Assembly: GCA_022578965.1 (NCBI GenBank)
Contig: MU400511.1
Span: forward strand, 1 to 64,000
Direction: 5' to 3'
From: Xylaria sp. FL1777
Taxonomy: Eukaryota > Ascomycota > Sordariomycetes > Xylariales > Xylariaceae
Length of the DNA: 64,000 bases
The notes beneath the pieces are model-generated. The model was given only the letters and a program-made list of their open reading frames with translations. It did not search any database and was not told where the DNA came from. How positions within the stretch are numbered: position 1 is the stretch's first letter; every line of letters begins with the position of its first letter. This document shows positions 21,892 through 33,351 of the stretch, in pieces. The translations under genes were made by a program, and so were the position numbers.

Positions 21892-23809
21892 ATGGACTCT
21901 TCCGATGACTCAGTACGGTCGAAATCTTCTACCGACGATGACGTTCAGAGCATTAGTAGATCCTCTCGAGAGCAATCAGAGGACCAAGGAGAAACACTAC
22001 CAAGTCGTGAAGATGCAGCCGGCATGGAAAGACATCGTAATATGATGCTTGCCAGCCTGCTCGAGGACTACTATCGCAGCCGCGCTCTCGAGTTTCTTAA
22101 TGCCACGAACTCTGGTCAGAACTATACGAGACAGTCGCAAGAAGTCGAATATATTGCTAGTCGATTATTCGGCCGGGCCAGTCAGGTCCTATCATCTAAC
22201 GGTTTGCTCTCCTCGAGGGCAACTTCTAATGCGTCTCAGAGGACTCGTCAACAGTACCTATCAGGTCTTGACAGTCTTGTAGCCGGATCGCAACCAGTCA
22301 ACATCCTTGACTCAATGCGTGACCTCGTGGCACAAACGTCACAACTTGACCTAGCAGCTCCCCATGATCCCGACCTTCAATTGACTTTGCGTCATCCACC
22401 ACCGCCGCCGCATCACAGCCATTATAAGTCTTCTTTTAGAGAAGATCGCCTTCTCGGCAAGGGTGGGTTTGGAAAGGTATATCAATGCTATAATATTCTA
22501 GACCAGAAGACATACGCAGTGAAGAAAATTGTCCTGCCACGGAAGCTCGTAAAGAGCTTTTCAGATGGGAGGCGTGATGATCTGGGGGATGTTTTACGGG
22601 AAGTCAAAGCCATGGCTGTGCTTGATCATCCGAATATTGTTCGGTATCATGCCACATGGGTTGAAGAGCCGCAACAGTTCCCCGAACCCTTAGATGGTCT
22701 TGGTAAGACGAGTTCTACCCCTAGTTATCTAGTGAATACGTCATACTATCGCTATCCTCTTCACTAACTATTGCGTAGAAAGTGCCATGAACCGAATTCG
22801 AAGCCGCCGCCAACAGCTGTTGTTAGATAGCCATGCGTTTGAGCAAGATAACGAACAATTGTCTGTCAGCGGCGGCATTGTATTTGGGGAAGATACGCCA
22901 TCCAGTCCGAGTGCATTAGGTGATAGCTGCAGCGTGTATCCCATTAATAAAGGGTGGTCTGAAGATGCAAGCTCTGGGCTCGGTGTTGTCGACACTACTT
23001 TGGCTTCCGAAAGCAATATCTTCATAGGCGGAGAAACTGGATCGGAAATCTCATCTCCAAGCCACACTAATCTCGATACCGACGCACCAGCATTATACAT
23101 TCAGATGTCCATGTACCCGATGACTCTGGCACAACTCCTATCCCCTTCCTCATCTTCAAATGTAGGATTACGGCATTGCTTCCATCTTGCCCCAACACTC
23201 CGTTTAACACTCTCCATACTTGAAGGGTTGCAGCACATACATTCCAAAGGCTTAATACATAGGGATATCAAGCCGGGGAATATTTTTCTTTCCTCTCTAA
23301 CGGCAACCTTTGAGGGAGGTTGTTGCGATATTTCGTGCAGGTTGTGTACGAAATCAAATAGCGAAGCGGCTTTGAGTCCGAGGTGGCTGAACCCTAGGAT
23401 CGGCGACTTTGGCCTAGTGCATCAACTTGCTCAGGGGGAGGTGCCGTCACCATCGCAGAGCCCTATGCATTCCAGGAATGATGCAGGGACTGCGTATTAT
23501 CAGCCGCCTCGAAAGGGCGAGAGGAAGGACGAGAAGATCGACATCTTTGCACTTGGCGTGGTCTTTATCGAGATGTTATGTCGCTGCAACACAGCAATGG
23601 AACGAGTTGACATGCTTAAAGGGCTACAGTGCGGAGAACTCCCCCCAGAACTTCAACCAGGGATACAAAATGAGGGTCACGATTCGGAGACTGTGGAGAG
23701 AGTTATACAACTCGCGTCTTCTATGATTGACGAGGACCCTGAGAAGAGATGGCCTGGGACTAGAGTGCGTGAAGCACTTCAGGACTTATTGAAGAGGTGC
23801 CAGGACTAG
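21892..23809 (+). CDS. HRI-like eIF2-alpha kinase
   Basis: Exons 21892-22702 and 22779-23809 flank a 76-nt intron (GTAAGA, CACTAACT branch, GTAG) and give 613 residues. The N-terminal ~180 residues are Ser-rich and helical. The kinase has GKGGFG (189-194), AVKK (Lys211), a long acidic insert between the lobes (about 270-370), YIQMSMYPMTL in the hinge-following strand, HRDIKPGN (Asp433) and DFG (480-482). The insert plus the IQMS motif place it with PERK/HRI-type eIF2-alpha kinases, which dampen translation under stress. RWD and HisRS-like domains of GCN2 are absent. The usual APE glutamate appears replaced: the sequence reads YYQPPRKG after the activation loop. Confidence 0.85.
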
Positions 23810-24733
23810 TGAACTTTGCACCTTTTCTTGTCAAGTTTCGTGTACATTTCATAGCTAACATCGACTTGGGCGCACAGCCTGGCATTGTAGTGTGTAATCA
23901 GTTATACCCAAGTTCCGATTTAACAGACGAATGCTATTTTGGAACTAATCCCCTCCTTCAGAGCTGCGTAGCACTAATAATACATACATCTAACTCCATT
24001 CTTAACATATTGTAAAGATCGGAAGTAATATTCTAGTAGAGAGATCTGTCGACAGCAAACTATACACGGAAACGACAGTTTTATTAGCTTGGATCTCTAA
24101 TGTTCAGCCGATATTAAAGGCTATGTGACTAATAGCCGATCGCATTCTATTATCTCTTACTGCCACTCTATGCTATGCTCCCGCCCCCTACAATTGGTGA
24201 ACGCTCCAACGTTTCCCCAGGGCACCTGACAAGTCACACGCATTTTTCTCTTTTTTGGGAGGTTGTTAGTAGATGGGAAATTAAACTACTGAAAGTAAAT
24301 TCTATGTATGACATAGAATATGAGGGGCTCCTACCTTAGCTCATTGTCTTTGTTCCCAACTATTGCTGCTTCCTTTGTCGCTCGGCCGATAGGACAATAG
24401 ACACCACCCGAAACCTCAGAATATCTTTGTGCATCCCTATTAGTCGATTGTTACGTCGGACTAAAGACGTTGTTCGCTACAGGAGGCTTGCAAGGCTATT
24501 GTTCTGGAATTATGACAGAACCATTATAAGTGAGCCTTACCTTTGTCATTGAACTGAGAGAGGACAAAGCTGGGGCGGCACTTGTTCTACAATCGGGCCT
24601 CTATTAAAGGGAAATCCATACATATTTAAGCATGGGAAGTGGGCAGTCTAGTCCACATAACTTAAACCTATCCTCCTTTTCATAGTCCAAATACCAATCA
24701 CCCTCGCAAAACGAAGTCGAATCCAACATCATC
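23810..24733. other. intergenic, no gene seen
   Basis: This holds the 3' flank of the eIF2-alpha kinase gene and the promoter of the small gene at 24734. The frame at 23797-24015 has no ATG at its head and mostly overlaps 3' flank sequence. No RNA gene was recognised. Confidence 0.5.
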
Positions 24734-25192
24734 ATGGCTACCAGCTACCTCCCAACCCCTCCTGCAACTATAGAAATCCTATTATGGTTAAACTCAGAGT
24801 GCGATTACAAGGATGCCGAGGATTTCAGAGAGAGAGCAGAATCGTACTGTCTCTACCTCCTGCGCCAGTTCTCAGACACCACGCAGCTGAGCACAGAGGA
24901 GCTCAACGAGGCCACAGACGCCTGGGTCCAACCCATAGTAGAGCAGAACTCCAGGTCGCCCATCAGGGCAGACTTAGTTATAGGGCTGGTTCCTCTATGC
25001 TTCAGCGGCAAATGGATTTTGACTAATGTTGGGCCAGCCTTATGGTCCCAAAATATGCCAAAGGGTCCATCGGGCAGGGCTTTGCTCTTTGCTTATCTCG
25101 TCTGGAGATACGAGCTGAAAGCCCATGAATTGTCGCTTCAAGGCCTAACTGATGCTGTCGAGAACGTTCGGCTTAATGATTACCCTGCCTAA
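24734..25192 (+). CDS. small hypothetical protein, 152 residues
   Basis: A single exon from ATG, preceded by a purine-rich ATCATC leader. The protein is mixed alpha-helical in look, rich in Leu, Glu and Trp, with an acidic first half (DYKDAEDFRERAESY) and a hydrophobic centre around WILTNVGPALW. There is no signal peptide, membrane segment or cysteine pattern. I recognise no family. The length of the open frame, normal residue composition and good start context support a real gene. Confidence 0.6.
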   Translation: MATSYLPTPPATIEILLWLNSECDYKDAEDFRERAESYCLYLLRQFSDTTQLSTEELNEATDAWVQPIVEQNSRSPIRADLVIGLVPLCFSGKWILTNVGPALWSQNMPKGPSGRALLFAYLVWRYELKAHELSLQGLTDAVENVRLNDYPA

Positions 25193-25914
25193 TATGTAGG
25201 TATGTAGGTCGCCTGCCGGCCCTTCACTCCTTCATAAGGCGACTTGTAGATTGTACTTACACTGGTTGATATTCCTATCTCTCCAAACCTAATTCTTTAG
25301 TTAGACATCCCTAACTGCGGTATCTCATCGCTGGCCGGTATATATGTAAATATATGTAACTTAACTGTATTATTTCCTAATTTTAACTGTTCCATTGAGT
25401 ATGTTAGTGAAAGTCATGTCTCTTGGGTACTTTTGTAGGTCTCTCTTATCAGTCCTCCTTATCAGTGAACCTCGGCTCAGCTTAGTGTACCTCACGCAAG
25501 GTCCGGAGGACCGCCGTCCGGCCTTCGCAACGCTTAGCTAAGTATTCCCCTTTTCCCTGCTTTTTTTCTCTTACATGTATAGTGCACATGCGGATTCGCA
25601 ATTCTCGGGTCAATTTTCATTTTATAGATATAGCTATTTATAATCATTCGTTTGTCAATTTGTGTATTTATTCACGTATCTAGAGTTCCTTGCCCTCATC
25701 ATTTCCCCTCCCCCTGCATGCCTCTAGCGCCCGGAAACGGCCTCCTTGCGAAGTGCACGAGCACAGCCCTTTGCCATTTAAGAGCTGTCCCGCTCTGGGC
25801 CATCGCTCTGTTGATAATAGCATTGGGAGCGATCTGGTCTCGGATTGCCGACGTGTCTCGGCAAATATCACCGCGGCCCGCCAGGTCTAGCTCGAGTAAG
25901 GCCACGTTGTAGCC
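25193..25914. other. intergenic, no gene seen
   Basis: The left half is AT-leaning 3' flank. The right part is GC-richer with overlapping frames on both strands around 25650-25910 that carry no recognisable domain and run into the leader of the thioesterase-like gene. Confidence 0.45.
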
Positions 25915-26988
25915 ATGGCGTCCGCCGCCGGACCTGTAAGTCGTGTGGCCCGGATCGCGGGACCAGCGCTCGTCCCTGCGCTTTTATACGGTGCATACAA
26001 GGGGGACGTCGTGGCGGCAATCGAAGCCTTCTTCACCGGGCCGGGCAGGACGAGCCGCATCGTCGCGCTAGTCGTGGTCCTGGTGAATTGGAAGAGTTTG
26101 CCGCTAGCTTGGACGGTATGCTGATCCTTGAAACCCCGCGATTCCTATAACCCCTAACTCAATCTTGTTTTCTAACTCTTGAACCTTATTATCCAGTTCC
26201 GCGTCTTCAATGGCATGGTCCTGCATTTTCTGGTGCGTCCAAGCCACACGTACACGCCGGACAAGCTCTTTGACCCCGTCAAGACAGAGACGCACGTCAC
26301 GCTACTCGAGGTCGACTACAACATCCATAAGTCGAACTCGACGTACTTCGCGGATCTGGACGTCAGCCGTACACATCTGGTCGGCCACCTCCTCGCCCGA
26401 GGGTGCCGTGCGCTGCAGAGCAATGCGTCGACGAAGCTCGTCATGGACCCCTCGGACCCCTCGCGGCCGGCCAAGGGCGCGTTCGGCGTTGTCCTCGGCG
26501 GCGTGCAGTGCAGCTTTAAGAAGGAGCTGAAGCCGTACCAGCGCTACGAGATGTGGTCGCGCATCCTGAGCTGGGACCGCAAGTGGTTGTACGTCGTCAC
26601 GCACTTCGTCGAGAAGGGCGCCGTCAAGCCCGGCTCACGGCCGGAGGACTGGCAGAAGAAGATCCACGCCTCGGGCTTGAGTAAGTACGTCTTTAAGATC
26701 GGCCGTCTGACGGTGCATCCGGCTGTGCTCATCGAGGCGAGCGACATGCTACCAGAGAGGCCTGGGGGCTGGATTAAGGCCGAGAACGGCATCGATGACT
26801 TCGTCGAGATTGCGAATGGCCATGCGGAGTCGGATGTCGCTGATTCTGGCGCGTGGGATTGGAAGCGGACAGAAGAAGAACGAAGGAAGGGCCTTACATA
26901 TGCAGAGCACTTCGCCTCCCTTGACGGCCTACTCACCGAATTCAAAACCGGAGAGGATGGTCCTCTGGGGGTATTCGGCCCTGGGTAA
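25915..26988 (+). CDS. hotdog-fold thioesterase-like membrane protein (THEM6 type)
   Basis: Exons 25915-26115 and 26197-26988 flank an 81-nt intron (GTATGC, CTAAC branch, CCAG) and give 330 residues. A hydrophobic stretch IVALVVVLVNW (49-59) suggests an N-terminal membrane anchor. The following LPLAWTFRVFNG and the hotdog-like segment DYNIHKSNSTYFADLDVSRTHL (about 107-128) match the THEM6/4HBT-like group; this fungal group is usually described as thioesterase-like with no proven substrate. The C-terminal ~70 residues are polar and acidic. Function on an acyl-CoA is an inference from fold. Confidence 0.8.
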
Positions 26989-27307
26989 CTTTTTACATCA
27001 CTTTCTGAAAGAATCATACATATACACAGCGGGGATTTAGATATATACCCACATAGATATTCGATAGAATTAGGATAGCATTAACGAGGATCTCGATTAA
27101 TAGAGTTACACAGCACTACTTTACAGTGGAGTCTAAGTTGACATAGGCCAACATAGACTTGCGCCTTCAAGTTGCCGCCGACGAAACGAATCACGCTCTC
27201 TGCAAGGTATGTTCCAACGCCCGAAACCCTACACCCCTTTTAGTCTTCCTTCCCCCCCTTGCAGCTCTTCCACCTCTTCAAACATTCATCTCGCAACTAT
27301 GTCTTGC
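26989..27307. other. short intergenic region between convergent genes
   Basis: This is the 3' flank of the thioesterase-like gene and of the GPI-protein gene, which is transcribed toward it. Nothing else was seen. Confidence 0.5.
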
Positions 27308-27901
27308 TTATAGAGCAAGGGCGAACATGGCAGCGGCGCCGACCATTCCCATGCCAGCGGCAGCCTGGTTGCCAGCACCCGCGACCACAGCGGGGGAAGT
27401 GCTGGCGGAGCCCGCGGCACCGGCGGCACTGGAGAGGGCAGAGCCCGCAGCACCGGTGGCACTGGAGAGCGCAGAGCCAGCGGCACCAGTAGCTCCGCTA
27501 AGGGCAGAGCCCGCGGCACCGGTAGCGCTGCTGAGGGCGGAGCCAGCGATGCCTGTGGCCTCCGTGTAGGCCGAACCAGCAATTCCTAGGCCCGTGGGAT
27601 CCGAGAGCGCGGAGCCGACAAGGCCCGTAGCTTGTGAGAGCGCAGACCCAGCGATGCCCGTGGCATCCGTGAAGGCCGAGCCAGCAATTCCCAGGCCCGT
27701 GGGGTTACCGCCGACAAGCTCCGTACCTTGGGAGAGCGCGGAGCCGGCAATGTCCGTGGCTTCTGGGATCAGCGAGCCCACGAGAGCGGTGGCGCTCTCG
27801 AAGGCGGACAAGGAGTCGCCAGTGAGCGGCTCGAGGGTGCCGATGATGTCGGCGGCGACGAAGGCCGCGAGGAAAGAGAGAGTAGCGGGCTGGAACTGCA
27901 T
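27308..27901 (-). CDS. GPI-anchored Ala/Ser/Gly repeat cell-wall protein
   Basis: A single exon of 197 residues. The N-terminus MQFQPATLSFLAAFVAA is a signal peptide. Residues about 40-169 are imperfect 11-residue repeats of the form ATGxAGSALSx, with a longer ~35-residue unit (LGIAGSAxTxATG) repeated at 70 and 105. The end is GAGNQAAAG followed by the hydrophobic tail VGAAAMFALAL, typical of GPI attachment. No cysteines are present. Such proteins are exported and tethered to membrane or wall; the repeat region is likely O-glycosylated. A catalytic role is improbable. No close family was recognised. Confidence 0.8.
   Translation of the reverse strand: MQFQPATLSFLAAFVAADIIGTLEPLTGDSLSAFESATALVGSLIPEATDIAGSALSQGTELVGGNPTGLGIAGSAFTDATGIAGSALSQATGLVGSALSDPTGLGIAGSAYTEATGIAGSALSSATGAAGSALSGATGAAGSALSSATGAAGSALSSAAGAAGSASTSPAVVAGAGNQAAAGMGMVGAAAMFALAL
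27395..27784. repeat. 33-bp coding minisatellite
   Basis: The DNA under the protein repeats consists of imperfect 33-bp units (for example GGCAGAGCCCGCAGCACC and variants on the plus strand). All keep the frame. The units nearest the gene's 3' side (27400-27540) are the most uniform, as expected for recent unit gain. Confidence 0.75.
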
Positions 27902-30900
27902 CTTGATGGTTGGTGGTTGGTGAAAGAGGGCGCTGTGTTGTGGTGTAGAGAACGTAGTTGTTTGGTTGGAATTAGTTGCTGGATTAACGACGGTCTAAGA
28001 CGACGATGAATAGGAAGACGCTGGATGTATTATAGGAAACAAACGATGTCGAATTGTTGGATGATGGTTGAGAAAAACGAATGCTTCGACGGTTCGCCAC
28101 GTGCTTTAAATAATACTTCATTGCTGGTGGCGGCGTTACATCATCTCGTTCTAAGTATACTTCCTGCGTAGTCCTACATGTAGCCGGCTGCCTGCCTGGT
28201 CTAGTGTCGTTGACCTTCTTTCTGACAGATTTCTGGGTCTGGCTGGGATTTACACCGCATCAAGCTACGGAGGCAGTGTAACTAGGAGTGGTGGTTTCCT
28301 TCGCGAAGAGTCACACAAAGTTGTCCCTAGTACCTGGAACAGTACTTGATCGGCAACGGATCTTGGGTAGCATTGCCTATGGGTACGTATACATGCAAAA
28401 GTAAGATGGTGATGACAGGATTTCTCAAACCTGGTGCGTACCTGCATTGAGAGTACCTCACATGTAGCAGTGATTTCCTGGGCTATTTCGAAGTCCCCGA
28501 ATATCCAAGTACCGAAGAAGCACGTCTGAAACGCTAGGAACAGCAGTGGTTGAATAAACGAGAATACAGGGGTGTTGCATTAGTGTCAGGGGTCATTAAC
28601 GCGACTTGGCTACACTAGGCAAGATTTAGAGTGGACTTGGGTTATGCTACGCATAATAAGCTTATTTCTATAGCCGCGAAATCCAACCCGACTTACATAC
28701 ATGTAAGTATCACTATCATGAAGTTATTGTCATACCACATAGAAACAGCTAACATTTTTTTATGCCGTGTTGTGTTAGATTCTAAAGAGCGAACAGTGGA
28801 AAATCTTCTTTTTCTTTATTGAAGTCGATTACGCGGCAATTGGTGGCAAAGACAACGCAGCTTGCCACAGAGCACGTCTAAATGAGGCTTGCTGGGGCTA
28901 AGCCAAGGCTGTGAAGTCAACAAGTCCTACATGGACTAAGGAACCATAGGCTATACCAAGTGACCATGGGTATCATTTTCCTTCCTGATTTTCATTATCT
29001 ACCTAGGCGAATCTTCCTTCGTCTCATGCAATGCCGTGATATATTTCGCCATTACGAAATTTAAATCTATCGTCGCGCTCCACCTGGGTATCCACAAGGC
29101 TCTGCCGCGAATGTAAGCGGGGCGGCTATAGCGAGTCATACATTGAGAGGCAGATACACGTATTACATAGCCCATACATTAATAATGTAAGTAACGTATT
29201 CTAGAATAAACAGCGCCGCTCTTGATAGGTACTGCGTAGACAGAGCAGCTTGCCTCAGTTGCCTTCTACTTACCTACTTAGGCTACTGGAAGTATAAGGA
29301 GCTCACTACGTGTAGGATTGTGATTGCAGCTACCTACATGTAGGCTTTCCTATAATTTCAACAATCTGAAATCCGGAAGGCTGCCTGTGGAGACCCGGAA
29401 GGATGAGAACTGATATCCGGGGTAAGAGCCCCTGTAACTATCTATTATTACCATTCGCCTACTTCAATAGCCGACTCTAATAGCCTACTCTAATAGCCTA
29501 TCTCAATAGCTTTTGTTCCATTGCTATATATGTAAGTAGGTAAATTAGTCGGTCGGCTATCGTTATCCTTACTAAATAATCAGTCATTGGCAGCTGTACA
29601 AGGGGCATATGGTTTTCGATGCAAGCGTACCTTATGCGTTGGTAACATAGCCTATACATATATTACATTATGGATAGTACCCAGTTTGTTAAGCAACCAA
29701 CCAATCAACTAATTGCTTGCGCTATCTTTGCTGTATGCATCCTGCAGGGCGTAGGGAGTAACAGCCAGGTAGTATGCAGGTTCGTATAATTAGTGGTTGC
29801 TTTATATTTTTGGCGTCAGGTGCGTAGCAAGGCGAGTAACAGCTGAGTTTCTTTATGTAAGTTAGAATTCGCTAAGCAGGTCTGTATGGCTATCGCTATC
29901 CACAGTATATAGCCGCTTCAGCTCCTGACCTCATTCAGAACTCATCTGGATCTGGTGCTGCGCAGCTGCCATTACATTCTCTCATACTACCTACCCGTGC
30001 GGACCCCTTTCTGGGACACTCTGGAACTTACGTTTTTCTCTGGTCACTCTGCTGGATTTTTTTGGGTATGGTAGTACATGGGTTGTACCTAAATGTTCGA
30101 GTAATATAGTGGCTTGCAACTACCTGTTAACTAAAGGGTCCAAAGTAATATAGCTACAATTGCCAATTTTTAACACATTTTGAACAGCTTTTCTTTTTCT
30201 ATCCCAACACTTTTATAACATCGTTTTATTTCTAAACATTGCTATTAAAACAGCGTACCGCTTGAAAATGTTGGAACTGAAATGTTTTAGCTGTGCAATG
30301 TTGGAATAGCCATTCCGGACCAAAAATACAACACTTATACCATTCATGTAACAGAGTGTCCTAAAACGGGGCCCTCCCCTATAAATATCGAAGTACGGAG
30401 GGTACATTGTGCTTCGATCCTATCCTTGCTTGTATTATCAGCATCAGTTACTCAGTGCTCATCTGACTGAAAATTGACGATCTAGTTGTGCTCTGGAGGC
30501 ATCTCATTATATACCCAAACGTCTTACAACTCCAATGCTTAAATCAAGATGCTAAGAACTTAACATTAAACCTCGGTAGTCTCTTTGCTCAATGGAATGA
30601 TGGTGAGATCTCTCCTACAATTCCACGGTATTTTTTCTGGTATCGCATGAACGTTATTGATTCAATCGTAATCGTACCCGTCGAATTCTATCTTAATTCC
30701 TAGGAGTCGTTTCATCTATCTTACACTTACACTGACTCAATACTCAGTGAAATTACCTAGTTGGGCTGGCTATTGGGGTCTGGTTGGCCTGTGCGGCCGA
30801 CTAATAGCATCCCTGTAGCTCTCCTCGGTCGGCAGCAGCTGGCAGATTTTGCTATCGGCTGCAGAATATTTCGCGCCTCTTAGAACCAATTCCAGCTCGC

Positions 30901-30929
30901 TAACACATCTAGATTCTTGATGTTCAAGA
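27902..30929. other. 3-kb gene desert
   Basis: No supported gene on either strand. The stretch is AT-leaning with scattered palindromic CCTA/TAGG motifs (29270-29345) and a short tandem of AATAGCCTACTCT-like units at about 29465-29510. It may include degraded repeats, but no transposase, reverse transcriptase or terminal repeat was recognised. Confidence 0.5.
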
Positions 30930-32287
30930 ATGTTGCCAGCACAATGGATGTGTCGGCGCTGTATTACAGCCCTGGTCCAGCCGTTAAATCGGTCCTTTAT
31001 TCGCTCTGCTAGCACGAGTAGGTTTATTATTCCGCATTCAATTATTCCGTCCGTAGTCTGATCTTCCCTCGAGATACCAAAGCCACTCTTCCACCCGTCC
31101 TACTTGAACGCGCCCGAAATATTGCAAAAGAACATGACCAACTCACGGTCGCACTCGAATCCGGCTTCAACCCTAAAACGGCTAAACGAATTGGTGAGCT
31201 GTCGCGTGTTGCGACGGCCCTGAAAGAATGGGATGCCGCGCAGTCATCCATCGCCGAGCTTACAGCTCTTCTTGGGTCCAAAGATGCCAAAGATGAAGAA
31301 TTAGAACAATTGGCTCGCGAGGAGCTCTCTTCGACATATGCGAGCCTCGAACCCCTTACGACCGCCCTCTCCGCTTCTCTGACCCCTCGCGACCCCTTTG
31401 CCGATATGCCTTGTTTGCTTGAAATCCGTCCTGGGCCGGGGGGTATGGAAGGTCGCTACTTCGCTGATGCCCTCTTCCGTATGTATCGCCAATATTGCTC
31501 CCGTGTGGGGCTTCGGACGCATGTTGTGAAATATGAGGTTGTAGATGGTGCCGATTCCACAGGCGGCGCGACCGAGTCACCATTACAAGAAGCTGTGTTA
31601 GAAATTCAAGATCCGGGGGCCTATGATATATTCCGCGGCGAGGCCGGCATGCACAGGGTTCAGCGCGTTCCCATAACAGAGAAGAGTGGGCGCACACACA
31701 CGAGCGCCGTCGCTATATGGGTACTGCCGTCCTTCCCCGAGGACAGCGCATCCGACCTAGACGTCAATGACCCTGATAGTCTCTTCTACGTGAACCCATC
31801 GGACGTCCGTGAAGAAAAAATGCGCGCAAGTGGCGCAGGCGGACAGCATGTCAACAAGACGGAAAGTGCTATTCGCCTTACTCATGAGCCTACCGGCATT
31901 ACCGTTTCTATGCAAGATTCGCGATCACAGCATGCGAACCGTAAGGCTGCCTGGGCGTTACTCACATCGCGCTTAGCCCAGAAACGAAGGGAGGAGAGGG
32001 AAGAGGCAGCTCAGGCGCTGAGGAACAGCGTCCTCAGCAAAGACCGAATCACTCGTGGTGATAAGATCCGAACATACCAATATAGTCAGGATCGATGCTC
32101 AGATCATAGGAGTGGTTTGGACGTCCACAATCTTCCCGATGTCCTCGCTGGAGGCGAGACACTGGACAAAATAATGGCCAGTACCAAGGAATGGCTGATC
32201 CAGCGGGACATTCAAGCATTGATCGCCGAGGAAGAAGCCACCGCATTAGCTGCTGTGTCAAAGGATACGAAAAAGGCGAAGCGGTAA
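30930..32287 (+). CDS. MRF1: mitochondrial peptide chain release factor 1
   Basis: The proposed exon 1 (30930-31017) encodes a targeting-like start MLPAQWMCRRC rich in Arg; a 56-nt intron (31018-31073; GTAGGT, CTGAT branch, AG) leads to exon 2 (31074-32287). The 433-residue product has the catalytic GGQ at 285-287 (GAGGQHVNKTES) and PIT at 229-231 in the stop-codon-recognition region, with EAGMHRVQRVP before it. It releases the finished chain at UAA/UAG in mitochondria. The downstream frame is open well upstream without an ATG, which is why the first exon is needed. The intron is short; the exon 1 join is moderately certain, the family certain. Confidence 0.9.
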
Positions 32288-33351
32288 ATGTTCTCGTGTG
32301 TACTACCTCGTATAGATCTTGTACATCTATTGTTCTCGAACTCACTACAATGCCCGAAGAAAAAGCTAGAGCACTTCGTAACTATGCAGTGGGCCGAGTC
32401 TTCAACGTATCCTATATTAAGCAAACTTGTAACAGCAAAGCCTGGAAAAGAAATGTCATAGTCTATTGATGGTCTATGAGTATGGCGTACCTATATATCG
32501 TGATGCTGATCGTGTGCTCATGTTTCAGCCCTTCAAAAGACTCTGAGCTGCGTACCGCATAAGACATAAGTACGTAATAAATTCCCCATAAGTAAGCTGT
32601 GGACGCCAAGACTCAGAATCTGGGGTTAGTGTGCCTCTTCGGATACTAGGTACATACACTACTATACGTAAGATTGTGTAACTTACCTATATTTATGTAT
32701 TATACTACTTAGGTAGCATATTCACTGCTAGTGTTGAATATGGCAATGTTTATTTAGTGAGTGCATTTCCGCTATACAGACCTAATCTTCAAATAGCCTC
32801 ACTTCCAGCTCTGCTATGAGACGCGAGATTTTGCTTATCTCGCGACTAGAACATGTCTCTCATACCAGCTTCCTGTCTAGGCGAGTCGTGCGCTCGCCAC
32901 GTTCTCTGCAGATCCACTTGTCGAACTGCATACTCTCGAAGCATCGAATCACGCGATGGTATACAAGGATACGATAATGGGTCGCTACCAAGACGGGGAA
33001 CTGCAGATAGCTGCACTGGAGCTAGTCCAACTAGGTCGTTGTATTGGCCCGGATAGAACGAAGCTCGCTATCTGTGTTGGTTGCCTTGCCTCGGAGCAGA
33101 TAAGTGAGTATATTATAGCTAGGGTAGCACCGAGAGGTTGCCCTCTTGCAGCATTCCCTCCGGCGCCTCTCTTGATTCTACTGCGTATTTAACCCACCAG
33201 CCCGCGGTGCCTGCATTGCCCAGATCTGCCTAGAGTCTGGGCGTAAGCTTGCTTGTTAGTTGTACCGTGGTTCTGGGTCATCCTGAGCAACAGGAAACAG
33301 CAATTGAGCATAAGGAGTGCTGGTCAGTTGTGAATTTGCTTCTCGTTCAAG
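32288..33351. other. intergenic, no gene seen
   Basis: Two overlapping short frames at 32853-33192 have no homology that I recognise and no ordered domain. The middle part (32640-32760) is AT-rich. The right end is the promoter of the carboxypeptidase gene. Confidence 0.45.

Noticed and set aside
2531..23809. Secondary-metabolite gene cluster around the fusion gene or the Zn2Cys6 factor
   Set aside because: No polyketide synthase, NRPS, terpene synthase, P450 or transporter is present; neighbours are housekeeping genes spaced widely.
31022..31056. 35-nt intron (GTTTAT...CGTAG) in the mitochondrial release factor gene
   Set aside because: Too short; the 31018-31073 intron has a better donor (GTAGGT), a branch site and keeps the frame.
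32853..33192. Two overlapping ORFs of 67-78 codons
   Set aside because: No ordered domain, no coding bias visible, and different frames over the same DNA.
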